Shown here in pieces: positions 21,378-34,128 of a stretch of DNA of 54,576 nucleotides. Positions within the stretch are counted from its first letter, which is position 1. Each line of letters opens with the position of its first letter. The DNA is from Streptomyces sp. WM4235 (lineage in GTDB: Bacteria > Actinomycetota > Actinomycetes > Streptomycetales > Streptomycetaceae). The DNA is taken from the NCBI RefSeq assembly GCF_001279725.1, contig NZ_LGDE01000423.1, positions 1 to 54,576 of the forward strand, in the 5' to 3' direction. A program made the translations under genes and the position numbers. Below the pieces are notes generated by a model. That model ran no database searches, was not told the DNA's origin, and saw only the letters and a list, made by a program, of their open reading frames with translations.

Positions 21378-22715
21378 ATGCAGCCCAATGCCCTGCTCGA
21401 CGCCCTCCTCGCAGAGGCGGGCATGTCCCACGCCGGACTCGCCGCGCACGTCAACCAGGCGGGCCGCGGCCTCGGACTCGCGCTGCGCTACGAACACACC
21501 GCCGTCTCCCGCTGGTTGAAGGGGCAGCGACCGCGCGGCCAGGTGCCCGTGCTGATCTGCGAGGTGCTCGGCGGGCGGCTGCGCAGGCCCGTCACGCTCG
21601 ACGACGCCGGGCTCGGCGCCGGAGGTCGGCCCGCGCCCCACGCGACCCCGCTGAACGGGTTCGTGGACCGGGCCGCCGCCCTGTGGCGCGCCGACGAACA
21701 GGGCCGCTCCCCGTTGCGGTCCGACGAGGCGGTCACCGGCACCTCGGCCGTCATGCCGGTCTGGGAGTGGGAGAACCCGCCCGAGGACTGCGACGTGTCC
21801 CGGGACGGCCCGCTGCGGATCGGGCCCGAGCACATCGAGGTCCTCAGGGCCGCCCGCGCGCACTACGAGTTGATGTACCGCAGGGCCGGCGGGATGGCCA
21901 CCCGCGCACGGATCGTCCGCTTCCTGGGCAACGAGACCGCGCCCATGCTGCGCGGAAGCTACCCCGACGCGCTGGGCCGACAACTGCACCGGGCCACCGG
22001 CTCGTTGGTGGCGGTCGCGGGCATCTGCGCGTACGACTCGGACGCCCACGGGGCGGCCCAGCGGTACTTCCACCAGGCCCTGCGGATGGCGAAGGCCAGC
22101 GGGGACCGGGGGCTCGGGGCGTACGTGATCGCGCTGCTCGTCAACCAGTCGCTGTACCTGGGGGACCACCGGCAGGCCGTGGCGTTCGCCGAGGCCGCGC
22201 TGCGGGCCGCCGGCCGGCACACCACCCCGGCGCTGGCCGCCGACCTGCACGCGATGCAGGCCAAGGCGTACGCCCGACTCGGCGACGGGGCGGCCGCGTT
22301 GGCGTGCATCCGGCAAGCGGAGGCGGAGGCGGAGCGGATCCGACCCGGTACCGAGCCGGCGGAGACGGGATACGTGCAGCCCGGGCTGGTCAACGTTCAG
22401 GTGGCGGAGGCGCTGCTCGCCCTCGGCGACCTGGAGGCGGCCCACACCCAGGCGGAGGCGGCCGTCGGGACGCCCGCGCACGACCGCGGGCGGGTCCATC
22501 GGCTGGCGATCCTGTGCGAGGTGCAGTTGCGGCAGGGGGAGCCGGACCGGGCGGTGCCGGCGGCGGTGGAGATGGCCGAGCGGGTCCGGGGCATGGAGTC
22601 GCAACGGCTGCGGGATCGGCTGAGGGCGGTCAGGGAGAGGCTCCTGACCAGCGGTTGTGCCAGCGCGGAGGAGACCGCCCGGCTCATCGACGGGGCGCTG
22701 CGCGTTCCCCTGTAA
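21378..22715 (+). CDS. Helix-turn-helix/TPR transcriptional regulator
   Basis: The 445-residue protein has an N-terminal XRE-like helix-turn-helix at about residues 5-60 (LLAEAGMSHAGLAAHVN, TAVSRWLKGQRPRGQVP). Helical repeats of TPR type run from about 150 to the end (AQRYFHQALRMAKASGD, QAVAFAEAALRAAG, LADLEAAHTQAEAAVG-like units). The RWLKG-xxPR-xxVP motif is typical of the Streptomyces NsdA-like regulator group, which influences development and antibiotic production. I infer membership from the layout only. ATG 21378 is preceded by TGGAGGG. It is followed closely by the NUDIX gene, which may be cotranscribed. Confidence 0.82.
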   Translation: MQPNALLDALLAEAGMSHAGLAAHVNQAGRGLGLALRYEHTAVSRWLKGQRPRGQVPVLICEVLGGRLRRPVTLDDAGLGAGGRPAPHATPLNGFVDRAAALWRADEQGRSPLRSDEAVTGTSAVMPVWEWENPPEDCDVSRDGPLRIGPEHIEVLRAARAHYELMYRRAGGMATRARIVRFLGNETAPMLRGSYPDALGRQLHRATGSLVAVAGICAYDSDAHGAAQRYFHQALRMAKASGDRGLGAYVIALLVNQSLYLGDHRQAVAFAEAALRAAGRHTTPALAADLHAMQAKAYARLGDGAAALACIRQAEAEAERIRPGTEPAETGYVQPGLVNVQVAEALLALGDLEAAHTQAEAAVGTPAHDRGRVHRLAILCEVQLRQGEPDRAVPAAVEMAERVRGMESQRLRDRLRAVRERLLTSGCASAEETARLIDGALRVPL

Positions 22716-22767
22716 GGGGTCGGACTGCTGCCATGTTGCTACCGACGATTCGGAAGGTGGCACAACC

Positions 22768-23298
22768 GTGCAGTGGATGAACCTGAGTGAGCAGACCGTG
22801 TACAAGAACCGCTGGTTCGATGTGAACCTCGCGGATGTGGAACTCCCCGACGGCCGGCACCTGGACCACTTCGTGATCCGGCTGCGTCCGGTGGCGGTCG
22901 CCACCGCCGTCAACGCGGCCAACGAGGTGCTGCTGCTGTGGCGGCACCGTTTCATCACCGACAGCTGGGGTTGGGAACTGCCCGCCGGTGTGGTCGAGGA
23001 CGGCGAGGACGTGGCCGTCGCGGCCGCCCGGGAGATGGAGGAGGAGTCGGGTTGGCGGCCCGGCCCGCTCCACCACCTGATGACCGTGGAGCCCTCCAAC
23101 GGGCTGACCGACGCCCGCCACCACCTCTACTGGGCGGACGGGGCCACGTACATCGGTCACCCCGAGGACGACTTCGAGTCCTCGCGCCGCGAGTGGGTCC
23201 CGCTGAAGCTGGTGCCGGACATGATCGCGCGCGGCGAGATCCCGGCCGCCAACATGGCGGCCGGGTTGCTGCTCCTGCACCATCTGCGGCTGGGCTAG
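22768..23298 (+). CDS. NUDIX hydrolase
   Basis: The 176-residue enzyme contains the NUDIX box: G-x5-E-x7-REMEEESGW in the segment starting GVVEDGED. This binds divalent metal for hydrolysis of a nucleoside-diphosphate-linked compound. The preceding WELPAG is typical of the ADP-ribose pyrophosphatase subgroup. GTG 22768 has GGAAGGTGG about 8 nt upstream; an in-frame ATG is three codons later. It lies 52 nt after the TPR regulator on the same strand and is convergent with the hydroxyacyl-CoA dehydrogenase (28 nt apart). The natural substrate is unknown. Confidence 0.88.
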   Translation: MQWMNLSEQTVYKNRWFDVNLADVELPDGRHLDHFVIRLRPVAVATAVNAANEVLLLWRHRFITDSWGWELPAGVVEDGEDVAVAAAREMEEESGWRPGPLHHLMTVEPSNGLTDARHHLYWADGATYIGHPEDDFESSRREWVPLKLVPDMIARGEIPAANMAAGLLLLHHLRLG

Positions 23299-23326
23299 TC
23301 GATCTCTTTCGGCCCGCCCCGGACGA

Positions 23327-24208
23327 TCAGGCGTACGGGTAGAAGCCCGAACCCGTCTTGCGGCCGAGGCGGCCCGCGTCGACCATGCGCTGGAGCAGCG
23401 GGGGAGCGGCGTACAGCGGCTCCTTGAACTCCGCGTACATCGAGTCCGCCACCGAGGCCACCGTGTCCAGGCCGATCAGGTCCGCGAGCTTCAACGGACC
23501 CATCGGGTGGGCGCAGCCCAGCTCCATGCCGTTGTCGATGTCCTCGCGGCTCGCGATGCCGGACTCGAACATCCGGATCGCCGACAGCAGGTACGGGATG
23601 AGCAGCGCGTTGACCACGAAACCGGATCGGTCCTGGGCGCGGATCGCGTGCTTGCCGAGCACGTCCCGCACCAGGGCCTCGGCCCGCTTGATGGTCTCCT
23701 CGCCCGTGGTCAGCGCCGGGATCAGCTCGACGAGCTGCTGCACCGGGGCCGGGTTGAAGAAGTGGATGCCGATGACCTGGTCGGGCCGCGAGGTGGCGAC
23801 GGCCAGCTTGACCAGCGGGATCGAGGAGGTGTTGGAGGCGAGGATCGCGTCCGGGCGGGTGACCACCTGGTCGAGGACCTGGAAGATCTCCGTCTTGACC
23901 TGCTCGTTCTCGACGACGGCCTCGATGACGAGGTCGCGGTCGGCGAACTCGCCGAGGTCGGTGGTGAAGGTGAGGCGGGCCAGGGTGGCGTCCCGCTCCT
24001 CCTCGCTGATCTTGCCGCGTTCGGCGGCCTTCATCAGGGAGTTGTGCAGCCGGGTGCGCCCGATCTCCAGGGCCTCGCCGGTGGTCTCGGCGACCATCAC
24101 CTCAAGACCGCTGCGGGCGCACACCTCCGCGATGCCAGCGCCCATCTGGCCACAGCCCACCACGCCGACGCGTGCGATGTCGGTCGGGAGGGTAGAGAGG
24201 TCCGTCAC
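23327..24208 (-). CDS. 3-hydroxybutyryl-CoA dehydrogenase
   Basis: The 293-residue enzyme has an NAD-binding Rossmann motif GCGQMGAG at the N-terminus, the catalytic region SNTSSIPL and HFFNPAPVQQLVEL (catalytic His and Asn), and the C-terminal dimerisation domain with DRSGFVVNALLIPYL. It interconverts 3-hydroxyacyl-CoA and acetoacyl-CoA and feeds butyryl-CoA or PHB metabolism. GTG 24208 was chosen because GAAAGG lies 6-7 nt upstream; ATG 24229 would add seven residues. It is monocistronic and divergent from the glycoside-hydrolase-like gene. Confidence 0.92.
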   Translation of the reverse strand: MTDLSTLPTDIARVGVVGCGQMGAGIAEVCARSGLEVMVAETTGEALEIGRTRLHNSLMKAAERGKISEEERDATLARLTFTTDLGEFADRDLVIEAVVENEQVKTEIFQVLDQVVTRPDAILASNTSSIPLVKLAVATSRPDQVIGIHFFNPAPVQQLVELIPALTTGEETIKRAEALVRDVLGKHAIRAQDRSGFVVNALLIPYLLSAIRMFESGIASREDIDNGMELGCAHPMGPLKLADLIGLDTVASVADSMYAEFKEPLYAAPPLLQRMVDAGRLGRKTGSGFYPYA

Positions 24209-24383
24209 ATCGTGCCTTTCGCTGCTCATCCATCGCGGGTCCCCCGTACTGGGCAGTGGTAACTGCGTTCCGGCGCCCGCCACGCCCCCCGACGTTACCC
24301 CCGACCTTGCCCCGGCCGGCGGGCCGGGGCGGGCATGCTGGGCGCACGCAACGCATTGTCACGGAACGGAACGGAGTCGTCAC

Positions 24384-25643
24384 ATGACGTACATCGGGCG
24401 GCGGGGACTGCTGGCGGCGGGCGCGGGGCTACTGGCCTCGGCCACGGGGGCGGGACCCGCCGGGGCGGCGGGCAGGACACGACCCGAGGAGCGAAGGCCG
24501 GTGCCGACGGGGGCGCCCGCCTCCGAGCTCCGGGGGATGTGGATCGCCTCCGTACAGAACGTCGACTGGCCCTCGGAGACGGGGCTCTCGGCCGCCGCGC
24601 AGCGCACGGAACTCCTCGCGCTCCTCGACACCGCCGTCGAGCGCCGGCTCAACGCGGTGGTCCTCCAGGTCCGGCCCACCGCCGACGCGATGTGGCCCTC
24701 CGCGCTGGAGCCCTGGTCCCAATGGCTGACCGGGACCCAGGGGGTCGACCCCGGCTGGGACCCGCTGGGCACGGCGGTCACCGAGGCCCATGCGCGGGGG
24801 CTGGAACTGCACGCCTGGTTCAACCCGTACCGGGTGGCCAACCACACCGACCCGACCCGGCTCGCCCCCGCGCACCCGGCGCGCCGCAACCCCGGCTGGA
24901 CGGTCCCGTACGGAGGCAAGCTGTACTACAACCCGGGACTGCCCGAGGTGCGGGCCTTCGTGCAGCGGGCCATGCTCGACGCGGTCGCCCGCTACCCGGT
25001 CGACGCCGTGCACTGGGACGACTACTTCTACCCGTACCCCGTGGACGGCGTGGACTTCGACGACGACGAGGCCTTCGAGGAGTACGGCGGCTCCTTCGCC
25101 TCCCTCGCCGACTGGCGGCGGCACAACACCGACACCCTGGTGAAGGAGATGTCCGAGCAGCTCCGCACGGTCCGCCCGGGGACGAGGTTCGGCATCAGCC
25201 CGTTCGCGGTCTGGCGCAACCAGGAGTCCGACCCGCTCGGCTCCCCGACCCGGGCGGGCATCGGCACGTACGACGACCTGTACGCGGACACCCGCAAGTG
25301 GGTCAAGGAACGCTGGATCGACTACATCGCGCCGCAGGTCTACTGGCAGATCGGCCACCCCACCGCCGACTACGCCTCACTCGTGCCGTGGTGGGCGCGC
25401 ACCGTCGAGGGCACGGGCGTCGACCTGTACGTGGGGGAGGCGCTCTACCGCTGCGACGCCGCGAGCCCCACCGCCGCGTGGCGCGACCCGGGAGAGCTGT
25501 CGCGTCACGTGCGCTTCGCCCGGGATCACGCGCAGGTCCGCGGCCACTGCTACTTCTCGGCGAAGCAGGTGGTCGCGGACCCCAACGGGGCGATGGCCAG
25601 GGTGGTGGCCGATCACTATCCGACGCGCGTGCCGCCGCGTTGA
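24384..25643 (+). CDS. Secreted glycosyl-hydrolase-like 10 (GHL10/DUF187) protein
   Basis: The 419-residue protein begins with a twin-arginine-like signal (GRRGLLAAGAG) cleaved near GPAGAAG. The GHL10 domain fills the rest: ELRGMWIASVQNVDWP at its start, VVLQVRPTADAMWPS, LHAWFNPYRV, VHWDDYFYP with a likely acidic catalytic residue, and YIAPQVYWQIGH. Family members are thought to act on cell-wall or exopolysaccharide glycans. ATG 24384 is the only sensible start; no strong ribosome-binding site is seen. It is monocistronic, and its 3' spacer carries a G-rich tract. Confidence 0.88.
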   Translation: MTYIGRRGLLAAGAGLLASATGAGPAGAAGRTRPEERRPVPTGAPASELRGMWIASVQNVDWPSETGLSAAAQRTELLALLDTAVERRLNAVVLQVRPTADAMWPSALEPWSQWLTGTQGVDPGWDPLGTAVTEAHARGLELHAWFNPYRVANHTDPTRLAPAHPARRNPGWTVPYGGKLYYNPGLPEVRAFVQRAMLDAVARYPVDAVHWDDYFYPYPVDGVDFDDDEAFEEYGGSFASLADWRRHNTDTLVKEMSEQLRTVRPGTRFGISPFAVWRNQESDPLGSPTRAGIGTYDDLYADTRKWVKERWIDYIAPQVYWQIGHPTADYASLVPWWARTVEGTGVDLYVGEALYRCDAASPTAAWRDPGELSRHVRFARDHAQVRGHCYFSAKQVVADPNGAMARVVADHYPTRVPPR

Positions 25644-25711
25644 GCCTCGGCGTCGCCCTTCGCGTCGAGACGGGCGCGCGTCGGTCCGTGTGTCGGGTGG
25701 GTGGAGTGTCC

Positions 25712-25737
25712 GGGGTGGGTCGGGTGTCGGGTGTGGG
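25712..25737 (+). other. G-quadruplex-forming tract
   Basis: Five runs of three or four G (25712-15, 17-19, 22-24, 29-31, 35-37) are separated by 1-4 nt, satisfying the canonical G4 rule. It lies between the convergent GHL10 and DUF1918 genes. Confidence 0.5.
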
Positions 25738-25738
25738 C

Positions 25739-25936
25739 TCAGTGGGTGGGCTCGGGCGGGTGCTTGACGACGCAGTCGGGGCCCGGGGACATCACGGCCT
25801 CGTGCCCGTCCTGGAAGCGGACCCGGTAGGGAGGGGTTCCGTTCTCTCCCAGTACCTGGGTGATCTCACCCACCTTGTCGTGCTGGCCCACGATCCTGCC
25901 GTGCTGCACCAACTGGTCGCCCTCGGTCGCGCGCAT
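25739..25936 (-). CDS. DUF1918 domain protein
   Basis: The 65-residue protein is a typical DUF1918 member, a small beta-rich domain. It begins MRATEGDQLV and carries GRIVGQHDKVGEI and YRVRFQDGHEAVMSPGPDC. The fold resembles a KOW/SH3-like barrel, but the function is unknown; small DUF1918 proteins are common in Streptomyces. GGGAGG lies 7 nt before the ATG. It follows the EamA gene by 59 nt on the same strand, so cotranscription is possible. Confidence 0.87.
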   Translation of the reverse strand: MRATEGDQLVQHGRIVGQHDKVGEITQVLGENGTPPYRVRFQDGHEAVMSPGPDCVVKHPPEPTH

Positions 25937-25995
25937 AGCCGGCCTCCCTCACAAGGCGGTCTGATCCGGTGCTAGCAGTTTAGGTCGTTCCAGCA

Positions 25996-26899
<904 letters not shown>

Positions 26900-26901
<2 letters not shown>

Positions 26902-28333
26902 GTACGAGCGTAGCAGTGCGGCGGAACTGGCCGAATCCCTCAAGTCGGAACTGAACCGCTACTCGGTGGGTGGAAAGCTGCCGTCGAGTCGGGCCCTCGT
27001 GGAGCACTACCGGGTCAGTCCGGTCACCGTGTCGCGCGCCCTCGCCCTGCTCGCGGCCGAGGGGCTCGTCGTCACCCGACCCGGCGCCGGGGTGTTCCGG
27101 GCCCGACCCCGCTCCGCGGAACCGGCGTCCGGGGACACCTCCTGGCAGGAGGTCACCCTCAGCGGGGAGGGCGCCGGCGACGTGGTCCCGCGCTCCGTGG
27201 ACGCCTCCGGGGTGCTCGTCTCGCTGGCCGCCCCGCCGTCCGGGGTGATCGAGCTGAACAGCGGATACCTGCACCCCTCGCTCCAGCCCGAGCGGGCCAT
27301 GGCGGCCGCCCTCGCCCGCGCCGGCCGCCGGCCCGGCGCGTGGAGCAGGCCCCCGGTGGAAGGGCTGCCCGAACTGCGCGACTGGTTCGCCCGGGAGATC
27401 GGCGGCGCCGTGTCGGCTGCCGACGTGCTGGTCACCGCGGGCGGGCAGAGCGCCCTGACCACCGCGCTGCGGGCACTGGCCCCGCCCGGCGCGCCGATCC
27501 TGGTGGAGTCGCCCACCTACCCCGGGCTGCTCGCCATCGCCCGCGCCTCCGGCTGCCGTCCCGTACCGGTCCCCGTCGACGTCGAGGGGGTCCGCCCGGA
27601 GCTGCTGGCGGCCGCCTTCGAGGCGACGGGCGCCCGCGTCTTCGTCTGCCAGCCGCTGTTCCAGAACCCGACCGGCTCCGTCCTCGCGACCGCGCGCCGC
27701 GCCGAGGTCGTACGGATCGCGCGCGCGGCCGGGGCCTTCGTGGTCGAGGACGACTACGCGCGAAACCTGGCCCACGAGGACGCCGGCCCGCTGCCCGCCA
27801 CCCTCGCCGCCGACGACGCCGACGGGGTCGTCGTCCACGTCCGCTCGCTCACCAAGGCGACCTCGCCCAGCCTGCGCGTGGGAGCGCTGGCCGCCCGAGG
27901 TCCCGTCCTCGACCGGCTGCGCGCCATCCAGGTCGTGGACAGCTTCTTCGTATCCCGCCCGCTCCAGGAGGCCGCCCTCGAACTGGTCGGCGCGCCCGCC
28001 TGGCCCCGGCACCTGCGGGCCGTCGCCGCCGAGCTGCGGCACCGCCGGGACGTCCTCGCGGGCGCCCTGCGCCGGGAACTGCCCGCCCTGACCCTCCCCC
28101 AACCGCCCTCCGGCGGATACCAGTTGTGGCTCCGGCTCGCGGACGGCGCGGACGAGGCCGCCTTCGTCGCGTCGGCCCTGCGCGCCGGCGTCGCGGTCGC
28201 ACCCGGCCGCCCGTACTTCGGTGCGGAACCGCCGGGGCCCTACGTACGGCTGAGCTTCGCCGGCGTCGCCGGCGCGGGCGAGCTGACCGAGGCCGCCCAA
28301 CGGCTGCGATCCGGCCTCGGCCCCCACGCGTGA
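26900..28333 (+). CDS. MocR/GntR-family PLP-dependent transcriptional regulator
   Basis: The 477-residue protein fuses an N-terminal GntR winged helix (about 5-72, LPSSRALVEHYRVSPVTVSRAL) to an aminotransferase fold-type I domain (about 105-470). The PLP lysine is Lys319 in RSLTKATSPSLRVG; the upstream AGGQSALTTAL and FQNPTGS are PLP-binding elements. The ATG at 26900 overlaps the EamA start. MocR proteins usually control the divergent gene through a PLP-dependent ligand. The start codon lies at the expected transcription start, so the mRNA is likely leaderless. Confidence 0.9.
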
Positions 28334-28351
28334 CACCGCCCCGCAATTCGG

Positions 28352-28380
28352 TTGAGGGGCGCGCGAGCCCCGCCTAGCCT
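28352..28380 (+). promoter_or_regulatory. Leaderless promoter of the GNAT gene at 28387
   Basis: TTGAGG (28352-28357), a 17-nt spacer and TAGCCT (28375-28380) are followed by exactly 6 nt and then the ATG. No ribosome-binding site lies between, so the transcript should start at the ATG. Confidence 0.65.
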
Positions 28381-28386
28381 GCGCCC

Positions 28387-29139
28387 ATGACCGGCATCGA
28401 GATCACCACCCTGGCCCGGCGTCCCGAACTGGCCGCCCGGCTCTGGGACATGAAGGACCCGTGGCCCCCGTTCGCCGGCCACGACTCGCTGGCCTGGTTG
28501 CTGTACCCGCGCATGGTGGCCGAGTTCCCCGACCACGTACTGGTCGGCACGGACGGCGACGCGGTGGTCGCCAGGGCGTTCAGCCTGCCCTTCGCCCTGC
28601 ACGCGCAAGGCCGCGGCGCCGGCGTGCTGCCCGCCCGCGGCTGGGACCAGGTCCTGCTGTGGGCCTTCTCCGACCTGCGGCGCGGGGTGGCACCCGACAC
28701 GGTCAGCGCCATCGAGATCACCGTCGCCGCCGACCGGCAGGGCGAGGGGTTGTCGGGGCTGATGCTCGCGGCCATGCGGGACAACGCCCGCGCCCGCGGC
28801 TTCGCCGAGGTCGTGGCCCCCGTACGGCCGAACGGCAAGCACGCCGAGCCGGACACCCCGATGGACGAGTACGCGTACCGCACCCGCGAGGACGGTCTGC
28901 CCCACGACCCGTGGCTGCGGGTGCACGTCCGCGCGGGGGCCGTCATCGACTCCGTGGCGCCGCTGTCCATGACGGTCAGCGGGTCCCTGGCCGACTGGCG
29001 GGAGTGGACCGGGCTGCCCTTCGACACGACCGGCCCGGTGCGGGTGCCCGGCGCGCTGTTGCCCGTCCGTTGCGAGGCGGAGCAGGGGTACGCCGTGTAC
29101 GTGGAACCGAACGTGTGGGTGAGGCACTCGCTCGGCTGA
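28387..29139 (+). CDS. GNAT-fold acetyltransferase-like protein
   Basis: The 250-residue protein resembles GNAT N-acetyltransferases. The acetyl-CoA-binding region is EITVAADRQGEGLSGLMLAAMRDNARARG, with a Q/R-x-x-G-x-G/A-like loop. The C-terminal part (residues ~150-250) is unusual and ends with EPNVWVRHSLG. The substrate is unknown. The gene starts 53 nt after the MocR gene with its own leaderless promoter, and is convergent with the VOC gene. A repeat-rich spacer separates the two. Confidence 0.75.
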   Translation: MTGIEITTLARRPELAARLWDMKDPWPPFAGHDSLAWLLYPRMVAEFPDHVLVGTDGDAVVARAFSLPFALHAQGRGAGVLPARGWDQVLLWAFSDLRRGVAPDTVSAIEITVAADRQGEGLSGLMLAAMRDNARARGFAEVVAPVRPNGKHAEPDTPMDEYAYRTREDGLPHDPWLRVHVRAGAVIDSVAPLSMTVSGSLADWREWTGLPFDTTGPVRVPGALLPVRCEAEQGYAVYVEPNVWVRHSLG

Positions 29140-29184
29140 GGCGACCGGGTCGGGGTCGGTCGGCCGGTCGGCCGGCCGGCTGGT

Positions 29185-29220
29185 CCCGGTCCCGGTCCTG
29201 GCCCCCGTCCCGGTCCCGGT
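29185..29220. repeat. CCCGGT hexamer repeats between convergent genes
   Basis: CCCGGT occurs as two tandem pairs (29185-29196 and 29209-29220) around a related unit. The plus strand just upstream is rich in GACCGGG and GGTCGG, which can pair with these units. The tract may act as a bidirectional terminator. Confidence 0.45.
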
Positions 29221-29645
29221 CAGACGATGGGCTCGCCGATCCCCACCAGGTTCCCCTCGCTGTCGCGGAACCAGGCGGCGCGCTCACCCCGAGCGCCCTT
29301 GCTCGGGTAGTTCCCCTCGATCTCGGCGATCCCGTCCTCGGTGTGCAACCCGGGCGCGTCGACCTCCTCGAACCGCACCCCGCGCCGCCGGAGCTCCGAC
29401 ACGACCGACGTCAGGTCGTCGACCACCCATCCCATCTGGGTGAACGTGCCGGGAGACGCCCCCGTGGACGCGAACAGGACGAACTCCGTGCCCCCGCACC
29501 GGTACAACAGCCCACCGGGCCGTTCGTCCACGGGCTCCAGGCCGAGCCGCTCGGCGTAGAAGCGCCTCGCCCGCTCCAGGTCCTGCGCGGGCAGCCGGGT
29601 CGCGACGTGTCCCCGGGCCAGAATGTTGCCGTCGTCAGCGTTCAC
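29220..29645 (-). CDS. VOC (glyoxalase/bleomycin resistance) family protein
   Basis: The 141-residue protein has the paired beta-alpha-beta-beta-beta units of the VOC fold: HVATRLPAQDLERARRFYAERLGLEP, then the second half from TQMGWVVDDL to AAWFRDSEGNLVGI. His near the start and the Glu in WFRDSEGN region are potential metal ligands. GTG 29645 was chosen as the family-like N-terminus. It is the only gene between the GNAT gene and argC and is divergent from argC. Its function (isomerase, dioxygenase or resistance protein) cannot be assigned. Confidence 0.82.
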   Translation of the reverse strand: MNADDGNILARGHVATRLPAQDLERARRFYAERLGLEPVDERPGGLLYRCGGTEFVLFASTGASPGTFTQMGWVVDDLTSVVSELRRRGVRFEEVDAPGLHTEDGIAEIEGNYPSKGARGERAAWFRDSEGNLVGIGEPIV

Positions 29646-29754
29646 GACACCACTGTGCCGCGCGCCGCGACCGAACCGCGGGCGACATGCGCGGACCACG
29701 ATTGGACGGCGCGGCGCCGTGCGCCGGCGATGCCCGGCGAGACGCGAGGATGCT

Positions 29755-31986
<2,232 letters not shown>

Positions 31987-31990
<4 letters not shown>

Positions 31991-32895
31991 GCACCGCGAG
32001 GAAGCACACCGCGCTCCCCAAGGCCGAGATCCTCATCGAGGCCCTGCCCTGGCTGACCCGCCACAACGGCAAGATCGTCGTGATCAAGTTCGGCGGCAAC
32101 GCCATGATCGACGAAGACCTCAAGGCCGCCTTCGCCCAGGACGTGGTCTTCCTGCGCCAGGCCGGGCTGCGGCCCGTCGTGGTGCACGGCGGCGGACCGC
32201 AGATCAACGCCCAGCTGGACAAGCAGGGCCTGGTCAGCGAGTTCAAGGCGGGCCTGCGCGTCACCACGCCGGAGGCCATGGACGTCGTACGCATGGTGCT
32301 GGCGGGGCAGGTCCAGCGCGAGCTGGTCGGGCTGCTCAACCAGCACGGGCCGCTCGCGGTCGGCATGACCGGCGAGGACGCCCACACCATCACCGCGACC
32401 AAGCACAGCCCGCAGATCGGCGGTGAACTCGTCGACATCGGCCGGGTCGGGGTGATCACCGCCATCGAGACGGGCGCGATCGAGGCGCTGCTGGCCGACG
32501 GCCGGATCCCCGTCATCTCCTCCATCGCGCGCAGCGCCGACGACCACCACGTCTACAACGTCAACGCCGACACGGCGGCCGCGGCCCTCGCCGCCGCGCT
32601 GGGCGCCGAGACGCTGATGGTCCTCACCGACGTCGAGGGCCTGTACGCGGACTGGCCGAACAGCGACGAGGTGATCAGCCGGCTCACCGTCGGCGAGCTG
32701 GAGAAACTGCTGCCCGAGCTGTCCAGCGGCATGGTGCCCAAGATGGAGGGCTGCCTGCACGCCGTGCGCAACGGCGTGAACACCGCCCGCGTGATCGACG
32801 GACGGGTCCAGCACTCGATCCTGTTGGAGATCTTCACCGACGAGGGAATCGGCACGATGGTCGTGCCCGACGCACAGGGAGGGGAACCCGCATGA
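31987..32895 (+). CDS. argB: Acetylglutamate kinase
   Basis: The 302-residue kinase has the N-terminal [10 protein letters not shown] (ATP phosphate binding), [11 protein letters not shown] (substrate loop) and [12 protein letters not shown]. An N-terminal helix of about 20 residues is present, as in the hexameric arginine-inhibited enzymes, so feedback inhibition is likely. ATGA overlaps with both argJ and argD show tight translational coupling. It phosphorylates N-acetylglutamate in the second step of the pathway. Confidence 0.97.
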
Positions 32896-34121
32896 CCGGC
32901 GGAAACCAGGAGACCGGCAACCAGCGCTACGGCGCCCGTTGGCGGGGCGCGCTGACCGACAACTACGGCACCCCGGCGCTGGCCCTCGTGCGCGGCGAGG
33001 GCGCTCAGGTCTGGGACGCGGACGGCAGGCAGTACACCGACTTCGTCGGCGGCATCGCGGTCAACGCCCTGGGCCACGCGCACCCGGCGATCGTGTCGGC
33101 CGTCACCTCGCAGATCTCCACCCTCGGCCACGTCTCCAACCTGTACGCCTCCGGGCCGGTGTTGGCGCTCGCCGAGCGGCTGCTCCAGCTCTTCGACCGC
33201 CCGGGCCGGATCTTCTTCTGCAACTCCGGCGCCGAGGCCGTCGAGGGCGCCTTCAAGATCGGCCGGTTGACCGGTCGGACCCACATGGTGGCCACCGACG
33301 GCGGCTTCCACGGCCGGACCATGGGCGCCCTCGCGCTCACCGGCCAGCCCAAGAAGCAGGAGCCCTTCCTGCCCCTGCCCGGCGAGGTCACGCACGTCCC
33401 CTACGGCGATGTGGAGGCCCTGCGGGCCGCCGTCACCGAGGAGACCGCACTGGTGATCATCGAGCCGATCCAGGGCGAGAACGGCGTCGTCGTCCCGCCC
33501 GCCGGCTACCTGACGGCCGCCCGTGAGATCACCCGGGCCACCGGAACCCTGCTCGTGCTCGACGAGGTGCAGACCGGCGTCGGGCGGTGCGGCCAGTGGT
33601 TCGAGCACCAGGCCCACGAGGGCGTCGAGCCCGACCTCGTCACGCTCGCCAAGGGCCTGGGCGGCGGCCTGCCGATCGGCGCCGTCGCCGCCTTCGGCCC
33701 GGCCGCCGACCTGCTCCGGCCCGGCCAGCACGGCACCACCTTCGGCGGGAACCCGGTCGCCTGCGCCGCCGGCCTCGCCGTGATCGACACCATCGCCGCC
33801 GACGGCCTGCTCGACCGGGTCAAGGCACGCGGCGAGCGGCTGCGCTCCGGGATCGAGGGCCTGGGCCACGGCCTGGTCTCCCACGTCCGCGGCGCCGGCC
33901 TCCTGCTGGGTATCGTGCTGACCGAGCCGCTCGCAGCCCTGGTGCAGCAGGCGGCTCAGGACGCCGGCTTCCTGGTGAACGCGCCCGCCCCCGACGTCGT
34001 ACGGCTGATGCCCCCGTACGTACTGACCGAGGCCGAGGCGGACGCGTTCCTCCGGGCCCTGCCCGGCGTGCTCGACGCAGCCAAGGACGCAGCCAACGGG
34101 GACGGACGAACCGGGGAATGA
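32892..34121 (+). CDS. argD: Acetylornithine aminotransferase
   Basis: The 409-residue class III aminotransferase has the PLP lysine Lys254 in [28 protein letters not shown] upstream of it, and the cofactor segment [12 protein letters not shown]. It converts N-acetylglutamate semialdehyde to N-acetylornithine. It overlaps argB by ATGA and is followed 7 nt later by argR. The length is normal. Confidence 0.96.
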   Translation: MTGGNQETGNQRYGARWRGALTDNYGTPALALVRGEGAQVWDADGRQYTDFVGGIAVNALGHAHPAIVSAVTSQISTLGHVSNLYASGPVLALAERLLQLFDRPGRIFFCNSGAEAVEGAFKIGRLTGRTHMVATDGGFHGRTMGALALTGQPKKQEPFLPLPGEVTHVPYGDVEALRAAVTEETALVIIEPIQGENGVVVPPAGYLTAAREITRATGTLLVLDEVQTGVGRCGQWFEHQAHEGVEPDLVTLAKGLGGGLPIGAVAAFGPAADLLRPGQHGTTFGGNPVACAAGLAVIDTIAADGLLDRVKARGERLRSGIEGLGHGLVSHVRGAGLLLGIVLTEPLAALVQQAAQDAGFLVNAPAPDVVRLMPPYVLTEAEADAFLRALPGVLDAAKDAANGDGRTGE

Positions 34122-34128
34122 GACGACG

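Noticed and set aside
24209..24229. ATG 24229 as the hydroxyacyl-CoA dehydrogenase start
   Set aside because: GTG 24208 has GAAAGG at good spacing. The ATG start remains possible but would put the ribosome-binding site inside the gene.
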